Assembly: GCA_963662155.1 (NCBI GenBank)
Contig: OY759261.1
Location: 36,640,022 to 36,704,021 of the forward strand
Origin: Lamellibrachia columna
Taxonomy: Eukaryota > Annelida > Polychaeta > Sabellida > Siboglinidae
Direction: 5' to 3'
Length of the DNA stretch: 64,000 nt
Part shown: positions 29,455 to 40,784 of the stretch, in pieces
How the letters are laid out: each line of letters starts with the position of its first letter
Position numbering within the stretch: the first letter of the stretch is position 1
Position numbers and translations under genes: made by a program
Notes under the pieces: model-generated
Told to the model about the DNA's origin: nothing
Seen by the model: the letters and a program-made list of their open reading frames with translations, nothing else
Databases searched by the model: none

Positions 29455-30500
29455 CTGATGCATAGTCATTATATGGGAGACTCGATTGTATTCATTTATG
29501 CAATCAATGTGCACATTGTATCACTGCCACACATAGTCTGCATAGGGGAGACTCTACTTTGTTGGGAAGTATTCAGATATGCAATCAACGTGTATACTTT
29601 ACCAGTTCCATACATAGTCAGAAGAGGGGAGATTCGAATGTCTTGTGACCTATTTATCTATGCAATCAATGTGCATACTTTACCAGTGCAATACATAGTC
29701 ACAACAGGGGAGACTCAAGTGTCTTAGGAAATAATTCAGCAATGCAACCAATGTCAAGATTTTACCACTGCCACACATATCGATAGAGGGGAGACCTGAC
29801 TGTGTTGGGAAGTATTCAGCTGTGCAATCAACATATTTTACCAGTCCCATACATAGTCAGAAGACGGGAGACTCGATTGTATTGGGAAGTATTCAGCTAT
29901 GCCATCAGTGTGCACATTTTACCATTGACATACATTTTATCAATGACACACATTTTACCAATGAAATACATTTTACTAATGACAAACAGTCATTAGATGG
30001 GAGACTCGTATGTCGTGGGAAATATTCAGCTATGCAATTAATGTGTATATTTTATCAATGAAATACCTGGTAGGTAGAAGGGAGATTCGACAGTCTTGAG
30101 AAGTATTCAGCTACCCAATCAATGTGTACAATTTTCCAGTGAAATATTTCGTAGGTAGAGGGGAGATTCGACAGTCTTGGGAAGTATTCAGCTATCCAAT
30201 CAATGTATACATTTACCAGTCACATACATACTCTGACTTGGGAAGTATTCAGCTATGCAATCAATGGGCAAATTTTATCAATGACACACAAAGTCATTAG
30301 ATGGGAGACTCGACTGTGTTGGGAAGTATTCAGCAATGCACATCAATGTGCACATTTTACCACTGCCACACACAGTCAGTATGAGGGGGACTCGATGATG
30401 TTGGGAAGTATTCAGCTATGCAATCAATGTATACATTTTACCACTGCCACATATGGTTGGTAGAACTGAGACTCGACTGTCTTGGGAAGCATCTGCCAAG
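29455..30500. repeat. Diverged ~80-90-bp tandem repeat, block 1
   Basis: Units share GGGAAGTATTCAGCTATGCA, ATCAATGTGCACATTTTACC, then CACATAGTC, then GGGGAGACTCGA. About 12 units differ by indels and substitutions. Further units occur at 31010-31310 and 32720-32890, so the array has been split by other sequences. Confidence 0.85.
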
Positions 30501-30644
30501 CGAGTGAAAAGATGCAATAATATCAACGTCAGAGCAACGTTCCTACGATTGTCCCTGAACAGTCTGAGTCAGCATCCTTTGTTACGTTGGTGGAGATCCA
30601 TAATGTTGATGTGTCTGCCGCTAGTAACAAAGTCGCTACTGTAC

Positions 30645-31715
30645 ATGTTTATTTATTTAAAATAAAGTTTCAAGTTACTTTTTCATGAACCTTAATGTAT
30701 TGGTTCTTCTTCTATTATTATTATTACTGTGCAGGTGATAACGCCAACATCGCTGCACAGCTAGTAAGACTCGACTGGGCCAATAATGATTAAACCGGAC
30801 TTGGCCTGCTATTGAAAAAACCTAATTCGGCCAATAATGGATATCAGTTGACATTTGCTCAACTTGCATTGGCTTACTAGTGCAAAAACCAAATGGGCCA
30901 ATAATGGCTGTCATTATATCAACCAGCATTGGCTTGCAAATGAAAACGGCTTCCACTGAAGCTGTTTGTGCGTTTAAGGTTTTTTTAGAATGTTCAAGAC
31001 TGGCAAAATTTTATTTCTGGCTAAGGGCCTGTTGGGAAGTATTCAGCTATGCAATCAATGTGTATATTTTACCAGTGCCACACATAGTCAGAAGAGGGAA
31101 GATTCGAATGTCTTGCGAAGTATTCAGCTATGCAATGAATGGGCACATTTTACCTATAACATTAACATAACGTTAGTAGAGGGGAGACTCAATTGTCTTG
31201 GGAAGTATTAAGCTATGCAATCAATATGCACACTTTAAAAGTGACATACGTGGTCGGAATTGCGGTGACTCGACCGTCTTGGAAAGTATTCAGCTATACA
31301 ATCAATGTGCATCAGGCCATTAGCCAGACATTTAAGTTTGCCAATATTGCACCTTAAACGGATGAACGTGCGCAAACACGGGCGAACGCACGAGAATGGC
31401 TTCCCCGGAAGCCATTCACGTCTATGACAGCCATTATTGGCCCAACTGATTTTTTTTACTAGGAAGCCAATGTGTGTTGATATTATGACAGCCATTTGGT
31501 TTTTGCAAGTTGACCAAATGTCAGATGACAATCATTATTGGTTGAATTAGGTTTTTTCAATGGTAGGCCAAGTCCGGTTTAGCTATTATTGGCCCAATCG
31601 AGTTTATCTAGCTGTGGTGCGAGATTATCACCTGAACAGTGATAATACTAACAGAAGAGCCAACACATGAAGATTTGTTAAAAAGTTACTTGAAACTTTA
31701 TTTTAAATATATAAA
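30645..31715. repeat. Large inverted repeat, arms ~340-370 bp
   Basis: The left arm (about 30645-30985) has AAAATAAAGTTTCAAGTTAC, ATTGGTTCTTCT, then ACCGGACTTGGCCTGCTATT and GAAAAAACCTAATTCGGCCA. The complement of about 31345-31715 gives the same order, with 10-20% mismatch and some indels. The space between the arms (about 31000-31340) holds more of the ~80-90-bp repeat. Either two copies of one dispersed repeat inserted head to head, or a foldback element. Confidence 0.8.
31010..31310. repeat. ~80-90-bp tandem repeat, block 2
   Basis: Three to four units of the repeat at 29455-30500, lying in the space between the two arms of the inverted repeat. Confidence 0.8.
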
Positions 31716-31719
31716 CACC

Positions 31720-32629
31720 AATGTGTTGTTTGAAGCATCTTAAGACTAAGTACATGCATGCAAATACATCTAATGTGAACAAATATGATTACAATCACAC
31801 TCAAAATCAAATGCTTGACACTAAAAGTAAAGCAATACAACAAATAAAAATATAAGATTATAGCACTCAGTAATACAATTCGTTTTAAAAGTAATACATT
31901 GACACATTACTTTTTTGATAAAACAGCAATCATCCAGATCCAGTATTGCCTAGGCTATGCCATGGCTATGCCTAGCCCTAGCCTAGGCTATGGTTATTGG
32001 ACAAAAAAACAATATGAATTTACTAGACTGAGCACAGCCTAATCGTTCGTGGTTTGCCTGCCGTTTGAGTTTTCTTCCAGCAAAAGGGAAACTGCTGCTG
32101 ATAGTAGAGCCTACAAAGTCATGCCAATTATGGATGTAAACCAGAGCCCAATCCAGACTCAATTTCAAAGACGACCACGATCATGATTGACCACTGCAGA
32201 ATGCCAGTGGTGGGCGACAATACAGTAGCTTTTATTCTCATTTACGAAAAAAGCATCAATTGTCGTGAACTTTGAAATATCGCATATTTTCACTCACTCT
32301 CGCTTGGCAGGTTCCATTTTGAACTCACCCCACGACATCCGAAAGACGGGATTATTTCTTCAAATGAGAGCGCCAATGGATAAGCACTGAGAAAGGTCAT
32401 AGAAACGCGTTTCCCAACCAATGGCATACACGATTACAATAAATAGAGATCAGCCACAGTATCATTATTTTCCAACGATGTCAAGGTTAAAAATATATAG
32501 ATCTTATAGATCGGCGGTATTCGCTATTCTGCCACTGACAACATTCATCGAATCATGACCGCATACGCTAAGAGTCATTAAGACATTTCAAACAATTTTA
32601 TTATAAAAAAATATCATCTTGTAAAAAGA
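31720..32629. other. No gene seen
   Basis: Contains the small palindromic patch CTAGCCCTAGCCTAGGC near 31975. No coding motif. Confidence 0.35.
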
Positions 32630-32705
32630 AAAACCCGTCTTTTATTTTTATTTTACTCGTCCCCATCAGATATTTGCCCGTCTTCAAGACGGGCAGGCGG
32701 GTCTC
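32630..32705. repeat. GACGGGT/ACCCGTC motif cluster, locus 3
   Basis: ACCCGTC, GCCCGTC, GACGGGC and GGCGGGTC within 75 bp, directly ahead of another ~80-90-bp repeat unit. Confidence 0.5.
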
Positions 32706-32719
32706 TGGCTAAGGCTCTG

Positions 32720-32890
32720 ATGTGGACACTACCAGTGACATACATAGTCGTTAGAGGGGAGACTCAACTCTCTTGGGAAGTATTCAGCTATGCAATAAAC
32801 GTGCACACTTTACCAGTGATATACCTGGTCAGTAGAGGGGAATCTCGACTGTGTTGGGAAGTATTCAGCTATACAAACAATGTGAAGTAT
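32720..32890. repeat. ~80-90-bp tandem repeat, block 3
   Basis: Two units of the repeat at 29455-30500 (TTGGGAAGTATTCAGCTATG twice), then decay. Confidence 0.75.
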
Positions 32891-32899
32891 TTCGCTATG

Positions 32900-34009
32900 C
32901 CTAGAAGGACAAGATTAGGAGAAAACTAAGTGTCCCTGGGGAATGCCAGAGAACACTACCTGACTTCCGTCACTGAACCAGCCACTGCCTCAATGCAAAA
33001 TCAAGTGATTGTGCAGAACTATATGGCACAGTTAGAATAACAATGTTTAAAGGTGTTGATAACTATACTGTTACCTAAACTGATTTTAGTGAATAAATAA
33101 GTAATGACAACAATGTCCAATTGTCAAACTGTGCGTAGTATACATTAGACTGTGATATTGGGATGATGATCATGACAGCTGGAGGGTGCAATATGGTCGT
33201 GGGTTCCCTCCTCAAGCATTGTGACAAAATTAATGGTGGCGACACCTTTCGGGAAAGCCAAAACTCAACAAAATTAGTTGTACATGGATTTAACAAGATT
33301 CATCCATGATATGCTAAACTAATCAATTCAGTAAAATTATGGGTGTCAAACCTAATTTACAAGACGTGACCCCCTTTCAAACAAACCTGTGCATATTTAG
33401 CCACCAGAGGGAGGCAGATACTCCAGTTGAGGGACATCAATCTTGCGATTACCACGAGTGATAGGGCGCGAGACTGACATCAAATAAATGTTACCAACCT
33501 GAAACTGCCACTTTGTAGTGCCGAGTCAATTGTCTCCACCACGGACGGTGTCTTCAGTTCTTAGCAGAATAACACAATCGGCAATGTTCTACTCAAGCGA
33601 CCACGAATGTCTGACACTCTCACACTGGGCGTAGAATCGGTGGTGTTCCCCTCAACAATGTGAAAGCTATTCTAAGGTCATCCTGCTTTTTATACAATCA
33701 CAAACATTCCACTGATGTGTTGACGACTGTCTCCCAGACTCACAGACCCTCGTTGGAATGTGACACTCGTGTCATCCACAACCACGCAAGATGTTTTGTG
33801 TCACTGTCAATTGACACAGTCATCAACAGTCCACAGATGTGGTCATGACTGTTTCACAAACTCACAGAGGTCTTGTACAGAGTTGTTGATATCATCATTT
33901 TTACCTTTCTCATCGGTGATTTTGACTTGATCTCAGTCTCTGCAACAATGATACAAGTTATGAATAGCATATAAAAGATTATTGCCAGTATATATGTCAT
34001 GTTTTTTGA
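32900..34009. other. No gene seen
   Basis: Around 33545-33870 some phrases recur (CACAGTCATCAACAG, ACTCACAGA), hinting at diverged repeats. No gene was recognised. Confidence 0.35.
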
Positions 34010-34339
34010 AAGAATGTTGATAGACGAGGGATCACCAGTAGATATTATCTTCTTAGATTTTCAGAAAGCTTTTGACAACGTGCTGCATCATCAGAAGAAC
34101 TTCATTTATTTGGTCACACATATTTGCATCACATTACGAGCCATCAGTAGACAATAAGTGGGTCTGAGGAGATCCTGTGGAAACTCCTTGGGGCTTTTGA
34201 CGGGGATAACCAAGGGTATAATTGTGCAGAAAAACCAAAACCAAAAAAACTCTGGTTATTATTACATTAACCAAAGTAGCATATAAAATATATATATAAT
34301 GAATTGTTTAGAATACTGTTGCGACCGAGTCCTATAACA

Positions 34340-34505
34340 GTTTAAATACCAACATGTGATTTTTCTACCTTGAATTATTGAGGTAGTTTTGTATTAAGAT
34401 TATGGCCAATATTTGTAAAATAATTATTAAATTGGTCCACTATTACCTTTTTGTCTGTACAGCAATTTCCATCTGATGTTACAAATGTATCATTGACAAT
34501 AAAGA
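34340..34505 (-). pseudogene. LINE fragment nested in CR1 copy A
   Basis: On the minus strand this reads FNNYFTNIGHNLNTKLPQ, the linker between endonuclease and RT in many non-LTR elements. It is opposite in orientation to the surrounding CR1 and fills part of the gap in it. Too short for a clade. Confidence 0.5.
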
Positions 34506-34614
34506 TGAAAGATTACTACTTAAATTAAAAGCTCATGGTATCGGGGATGGCACAATCAACTGGATAGAACAATGGCTGACTGACAGAAGACAGCATGTTG
34601 TAGTAGATTTTCTC

Positions 34615-34890
34615 ACTAAAGAAAGTAGAAATAGAGGATGAGGTAACATTAGTGAAGGATCACTAAAGAAAGTAGAAATAGAGGATGAGGTAACATTAGT
34701 GAAGGATCACTAAAGAAAGTAGAAATAGAGGATGAGGTAACATTAGTGAAGGATCACTAAAGAAAGTAGAAATAGAGGATGAGGTAACATTAGTAAAGGA
34801 TCACTAAAGAAAGTAGAAATAGAGGATGAGGTAACATTAGTGAAGGATCACTAAAGAAAGTAGAAATAGAGGATGAGGTAACATTAGTAA
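34615..34890. repeat. 47-bp repeat derived from CR1 ORF2, about 6 copies
   Basis: The unit CACTAAAGAAAGTAGAAATA with GAGGATGAGGTAACATTAGT matches CR1 sequence present once in the intact copy (about 62875-62928). The repeat therefore arose from the element itself. 47 bp is not a multiple of three, so it breaks the frame. Confidence 0.9.
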
Positions 34891-35130
34891 AGGATCAGTG
34901 TATATTGGATATCAGGAAGAATTCATTCTCACAGAGGACAATGAATGAATGGAACAAATTATCTACAGATTGTGTAACTGCTAGCAGCATGAATAAGTTT
35001 AAAAACACGGTTGACACATATCTCAGGAGAGCATGTTGGACTCTCCATAAGCCAATGGTTTCCTTGTCCACTTGCCATATAGGCATTTGCCTTGAATGGC
35101 AATCTTGTTAAAATTGTCTTGTTAAATAAA

Positions 35131-35779
35131 CAGTGGGGCATACCATCTCAAATCAACCAAAATAAGAACATTTTGTTGCACTCATATTTCTGGCCACTGG
35201 CCAATGTAACCACATATGTCAAACCATAGGACTGTATCTAAAATAGTTAGAGTTATGATCATGTCAAATTTTGCAGATTCTTTCATTTTTGCCAATTTTC
35301 TGAAATCATGAAGATTTCTTGTTCTACTTAAAATACCAAAAACAATTTGTGAAAGATGTTGAGCTCAGCAATCAATATACATACATGTACCACAACAAGA
35401 TTGTTGTTAATTACTTAAATAATTAATAGAAAAAGATTAACTATTTTGCAGTTACCGAAACATGCACGCACACACGCGAACACACAAGCATTTAATTTGT
35501 GTAGAGCTAAAATAACATCACTCCCGCCAGCGTATTCCATCGCCAAACCAAAACTTCTATATAAATTCCATTGCACCGGCTGTTGCAAATTAATCTGACA
35601 AACACAATTCAACAACTGGTCTGAAACAATCTTTCCCAAAGCCAATCACGGAACCTCCTGAACGTTTGAATTAGAAAGGTGAGTGTCTTCAAAGGTTCAA
35701 TAATGTATTAATGATGTTTTTTGTCAAGGTGAAAAAAGAAGAGTGTGCAACAAAAGGAAAGTAAACGGGTGAGTGGAAG
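35131..35779. other. No gene seen
   Basis: Possible 5' leader of the CR1 copy beginning near 35640. Nothing else recognised. Confidence 0.35.
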
Positions 35780-36560
35780 GGACTGACAGGTGGTAAGATT
35801 GTCGAGGATAATGAGAGGAGAGAAAAGGAGAAGACCGTGGATTAGAAGAAATTGTAGAAGAGAAAGAGAACGGAGTGTGCAGCTAGAGAATGGTAAACGA
35901 GTGATGCGGCAGGAAAGGAGCTTCGCAGATGTAGTGTCACAAGGGAAGGATGAGGACAGATGTAGTGTCACAAGGGAAGGTGAGGACAGATGTAGTGTCA
36001 CAAGGGAAGGTGAAGACAGATGTAGTGTCACAAGGGAAGGTGAGGAAAGCCGGATATTCCTGGGGGATTCTACCATTAGGAAACTAGATAAAGTTGTGAA
36101 CAGAGGAGAGGACATCATGGTATGCCTACCAGGGGCAAAAAATAGAGGATGTAGCCGAGAAGGCAGGACAAGTCATGGGAGGTGGCATGGGAGGTGCTGT
36201 TCTTGTGTATGTGGGAACTAACAATGCTGAGAAGGAGGGAATGTCGGCCATCATTGGTAATTACAGGAGGTTGGTCAAGACGCTTAAAGAGGCACGGACT
36301 GGAGAGATTGTGTTGTCGGGGATATTACCAGTAATGTGAGGCAGGGGTCAGGAGTATAGGAACTATAGGAGGATAGCGATCAACACACAAGTACAGAATG
36401 TATGTATGGAGGGAGTAGGTTTCATAGACATGTGGTTAAGCGTTGTGGGAGGAGAGAGAGATGGGCTTCATCTGGCTGGGAAGGATGCTGCAGTTCTTGG
36501 GTGTGTTTGTCAGGGTTTTTTCGACGAGGGCATATGTACTGTAAATTATTTAAACAAGAT
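35780..36560 (+). pseudogene. CR1 ORF1 relic with SGNH/GDSL esterase domain
   Basis: The N-terminal part is very Arg/Lys-rich, as fits an RNA-binding ORF1. At about 36045 it encodes SRIFLGDSTIRKL, whose GDS is block I of SGNH esterases. After a frameshift near 36130-36190 it continues with VYVGTNNAEKEG (block III, GTNN) and, at about 36450, RDGLHLAGKDA (block V, Asp and His). An esterase ORF1 is characteristic of CR1 elements. One in-frame stop (about 36337) and the frameshift kill it. A 30-bp expansion lies upstream of the domain. Neighbour: the ORF2 relic follows at once. Confidence 0.8.
35925..36050. repeat. 30-bp repeat inside CR1 ORF1, 4 copies
   Basis: GATGTAGTGTCACAAGGGAA and GGTGAGGACA repeat at 30 or 31 bp. 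The encoded unit is GEDRCSVTRE, and the last three units stay in frame. Confidence 0.9.
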
Positions 36561-36629
36561 GCGCAGGGGGAACTGACAGAGAAAACTCAAAGGAGTACAA
36601 ACATACATCCAAAGAAATGTTCACCAACG

Positions 36630-38770
36630 ATTTCAGAAAATGAACTTAAATGTGTATGCTTAAATGCCAGGAGCATAGCTTATAAAAAAGCGAGTTAGAC
36701 AATATGGTAGCAGAAACTGGTCCTCACATAACAGGTATCACAGAATCATGGGCAAAAAAAGATACAGCATATGCTAAGTTAGCACTGACAGGTTATGTAA
36801 TGTTTAGGAAGGACAGGCGAGAAAGAAGGGGAGGTGGAGTAATTTTATATAATAAAGAATCTATTCAAGCATATGAAATAACACTAAAAAGCGAAGCAGA
36901 TTATAAGGAAGCAATTTGGTGTTGAATACAACATATAGTTACCAAGAAATCAACTTTAATAATAGTAGTTTATTGTAGTCCAAACATAGGACAAGAGGAA
37001 TATGTAAAACTACACAAGGCTATAAGGGAGGTGAGTAAGAGAGAATGTGTCATAATGGGTGATTTTAACCATAACCATATACAATGGAAATCATTAGAGT
37101 GCTGGGGGTGATGACCATAAGTTTTTACTTCTAACACAGGATTGTTTCCTTACTCAACATGTCTTGGAACCAACCAGAGGTGGGAATGTGTTGGATTTAA
37201 TTTTGTCTTCTCAAAATGAATTAGTTGATAATCTTAAATTACACAAACCTTTGGGTTCCAGTGATCATAACCAGATCCATTTTAATATAAAAGTAAAAAC
37301 AGGGAATACATATAAAAAAACAATGGAGGAGGAACTTCAACAAAGGCAAATATAAAGAAATAAGAACATATCTAGCAAATATAGATTGGAATAACTTGCT
37401 GAAGAACAAGACGGCAACATAATGCAGGACTTGTTTAAAAGGGTAGATGATGGGTCGACAGTGGATGTTGTCTACTATATGGAAACATGGGCGAAGAATA
37501 TAAAATGGGGGATGCTGTACCGGGTAGAACAACAAAAGAAAAGGACATAGGAGTAACTTTTAGTGCTGACATGAAAGCTTCAGAGCAATGTGGGATTGCT
37601 GCTTCAAAAGGAAATCAAATTCTATGGCTAATTAGGAGTAGTATCACATACAAGTAGAAACAGCTAATTGTACCCCTGTACAAAGCAATAGTTAACTGCA
37701 TTTGGAATAGTGTATACAAGCGTGGAGGCCATATCGCAAGAAGGACATAGACAAGCTAGAAAGAATACAATGAAAAGCAACTAAAATGATTCCAGAACTG
37801 CAAGACCTTAGTTATAAAAGCCACTTATTAGAATGTGGTTTACAACACTAGAGACCAGGAGACTAAGAGGAGACCAAATAGAAATGTTTAAAATAGTGAA
37901 TGGTTATGAGGATATTGATAGGAATATGTTCTTCAAACTTAAAGAAGGCAGCTGAACCAGAGGCCACAAAGCAGCATTAGTTAAGGAACATTGTAGGTTG
38001 GACATGAGAAAGTACTCTTTCTCACATACATGAGAAAGTACATTCTACTGTTAGATCTTTGAACAGTATATTATGTAAAGGTCCACTGATCTGGAATAAA
38101 GTTCCATATGATATAAAAAGTAAACCTAATATAAAAAGTTTTGCATCTACATTAAAGGCATGTGTTTTAAGTGGTTATGACAGTTCAAATTAATATTATC
38201 TCTTCTACCATTGTTTCTATTATTTTATATTAATATGATTCATTAGTATTACCTGTTATCTTAGACTTGATAACTTCACCTATTTGTTTCACTTTATTTG
38301 TAATTTAGCCTGATTGCTGCTTGTAGCACAAATTATTATTTATCATCATAACGATATAATTATTATTGGTTGACAGCGACCAGTTATATATGTATTTAAC
38401 CGTAATTGTTTTTCCTATTTTGTGCTTGCCTAACTGGTTACAGCCATAAAGCTCCGCTGTTTAACCTGAAACTGTATTACAAAATACCTGTTTGTACTTG
38501 TTTTGTTTGTATATTTTGTATGTTTGTATACAGTTTCGAAAAATAAACTCACTCACTCACTCATAGAGGGTGATAAATGAATGGATCAAACTGCCAAATG
38601 ATTGTGTTAATGCTAGTAGTGTGAATATGTTTAAAAATATAATTGACAGATATCTGATAAGGGAGGGTTACACATAGATGATAAAATTGTTGGACTCTCT
38701 ATAAGCCAATGGCTTCCTTGCCCCACTTGCCATCTGGAACTTGTTGCTTGGTATGGCAATCGTTAAAAAG
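36630..38770 (+). pseudogene. CR1 ORF2 relic, copy B, RT core deleted
   Basis: 36650-37300 encodes the AP endonuclease: VCLNARSIAYKKA, GITESWAKKD, RRGGGVILYNKES, IMGDFNHN, then SSDHNQIHF near 37255. At about 37430 the sequence jumps past the whole RT palm to the post-RT region (KDIGVTFSADMKASEQCGIA at 37535, RPYRKKDIDKLERIQ-like at about 37725). A second LINE is inserted at 38027-38565. The C-terminus (INEWIKLPNDCVNASSVNMF) and the CR1 3' end then follow. Stops and frameshifts are frequent. Confidence 0.85.
38027..38565 (+). mobile_element. LINE 3' end nested in CR1 copy B
   Basis: The CR1 sequence breaks after CTTTCTCACA and resumes at TAGAGGGTGATAAATGAATG. The insert starts with coding sequence for SLNSILCKGPLIWNKVP and YDIKSKPNIKSF, the C-terminus of an L2/CR1-like protein. 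It ends in a 3' region finishing AATAAACTCACTCACTCACTC. ACATGAGAAAGTAC occurs twice just before the junction, 26 bp apart, but it is not repeated on the far side. 5'-truncated and non-functional. Confidence 0.7.
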
Positions 38771-39889
38771 CAGTAATGTTATATTGGTCATGTGACACAT
38801 CCGTAACTTCAGTCTACTGAAGAAGACTGCGGGAGGCAGATGAAATATACAGATCTAACACTAAGTTTCTTGAGAGGTAATTATGTTTAACAGTAATGTT
38901 ATAGTTTATCATTTGCAATACTGCAACTCTTTGACAACGCCAACGGTATGTTGGATATTGAGATCTGGTGCCACGTTGGCGTTGACGCAGGTGTTCTATT
39001 AATTAATTAATCTTGTTCTATTAATTAATTAAGATTGGTCGAATTATAATAGTTTGTCTACATATTGATTCCAATATTTCTTTTACATTTTAAACCCTTT
39101 TCCGATTGATTTATGCACCCAAAAGGCCAAATCAAATGTTGACACTTCAAAAAAAAAATTTATTTAAAAAAACTTGGTCGTCTGTTTTTTATTAAAATTG
39201 TACCAAAATCAAGGTGAGATACATCGATTAGATGACATAGGTGTATTTCTATTGTAATATAGCAGATAGTCGATCAACAGCACCACATCCACATGTTCAA
39301 CACTTTTTCTAAGGTCTTAGTTTGTATATGAAATATTGTCCTACTACGCGAATGCGCCGGGGTACTTTTGAAGTTTCCTAATTTTATATTTCATCAGATT
39401 TTAATTCTTGGAGTTGGACAGCGAGATCGATTTAACCAAAATCATGACTTATTTACATTTCTATTAATAGAATTCATTACAAAGCCAATACAATCTGTTT
39501 GATATTTGTTTTGCAAAACAAATTTTATTAATGATTATTAGTAATGGTACATTTTCGTATATTTTTATGTAATTTTTATTTTCTTATTACTATATCAAGT
39601 AGTATATGGACAATGGATAATGTATATTGCATGTATTCTTTTGTCTGAAATAAGAGATTGACTGATTGACATTGATTACACTTGTTGGGCCTGGCTGTGC
39701 TAAGTTACTACAATAATGAAATGATTATGTAATTTTTCAATGAACAAATTAAAAAACTATGCAAGATATATTCTAAATCACTAGTTAACAATTATTTCAT
39801 TGATTGAGTGTAATCAGATTATTAGAAAAGTTGTCACCATGCAAGAATATTTTGTTGTCCTTTATATATAATATTATTTGGTAGAGACA
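38771..39889. other. No gene seen
   Basis: AT-rich. ATTAATTAATTAATCTTGTTCTATTAATTAA-type short repeats near 38998-39035. No coding motif. Confidence 0.35.
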
Positions 39890-40190
39890 GAAAGCTCAAG
39901 CTTTACCAAAATTATACAAATATCTTCATATTCATGGAAGATATGGCTTTTTATTGAAATGTGTTGATCTGTTGACATAGCATGTTAATTAGCCATTGTT
40001 GACTTGTTAATTGAGTTACCATTAAATGACTGTGATGTATATTTTTGACCCTACTTAATGCGTTTTGAAACCCTGAACAAATTATACAAATATCTTCATA
40101 ATGATGGAAGTTATGGCCTTTTTTAAAATGCACTGGCTATTTTCTGAGCAGATCTGGAAATAACAGCCGATAATTCGTTATTTCCCCAGC
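39890..40190. repeat. ~190-bp dispersed repeat with hairpin, locus 1
   Basis: AATTATACAAATATCTTCAT, then ATGGAAG, then ATGGC occurs at 39911 and 40080. Between them lie TTAATTAGCCA, GTTGACTTGTTAATTGAGTT and GACCCTACTTAATGCGTTTT. A hairpin follows at about 40140-40185 (GGAAATAACAG with CGTTATTTCC). The same family is at 51060-51420. Confidence 0.75.
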
Positions 40191-40389
40191 AAACCGGAAG
40201 CTAATTTAACCAATCAAAATGCAGGTGGTAACATTTCCCCCACCATTTCAGAGCTGGTTCATTCATTAGCTCAGACGATTTTGTCAATGATAGAAGTGGG
40301 TAGGAAGTTTGCGTGTTTTTCGAAATACCTTGATGAATGTATGGAAGAAAATCTTTGCAGTTGAAAGATTTTTAAAATTTATTTTTGGG

Positions 40390-40700
40390 TTGGTATATGG
40401 GAGCTGTCACCATCATGCCTCACACTCCATTGACAGCTGTCACACTAGTTTAGCTTAATGTTAGGTAAAGTTTTGAATAAGTAAGTTTGGTGTGTGGAAA
40501 CTCTCCGTCATGCCTACCACACGCTAGTTTAAGTAAATGTTCATTGGCAATTTTGAATAGGTTTAGTTGGGTGTACAGAAACAGCTTCCATACACTACAG
40601 TTTAAATAGGTAAAAAAGTGTCAGTTGAAAATGTTTAATATCTTTCGTTGGGTGTATAGAAACTGTCACTGTCGTGCCTCACACTTTCATAGATAGTTTT
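40390..40700. repeat. Diverged ~90-110-bp tandem repeat, about 3 copies
   Basis: Units share TTGGGTGTATAGAAACTGTC, CATCATGCCTCACAC-like text, then GTTTAA and a run ending in TTTTGAATA. No coding content. Confidence 0.55.
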
Positions 40701-40784
40701 TTTGGTGGGGTCATATTCCATATGCGAATTGCTTGGGTAAAAAATTAAAAGGTCATTGCATTTACATGACACCTGGGGGCTATG

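Larger units (their letters stand above)
34010..35130 (+). pseudogene. CR1 ORF2 relic, copy A, with nested insertion and tandem expansion
   Basis: 34015-34095 encodes SPVDIIFLDFQKAFDNV (RT motif A) and 34505-34610 encodes LLLKLKAHGIGDGTINWIEQ. Both match the intact copy at 61980-62140. They are separated by about 400 bp of foreign sequence. After 34615 the RT core is missing and a 47-bp array follows. 34890-35090 then gives the CR1 C-terminus (DIRKNSFSQRTMNEWNKLST), and 35036-35125 gives the shared 3' end GCCAATGGTTTCCTTGTCCA. Confidence 0.85.

Noticed and set aside
33140..33250. Possible tRNA-like or SINE head
   Set aside because: GTGGGTTCCCTCC is only loosely B-box-like and no A box was found.
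38002..38041. Repeated ACATGAGAAAGTAC as target duplication of the nested LINE
   Set aside because: Both copies are on the same side of the insert, so it is a local duplication, not a target-site duplication.
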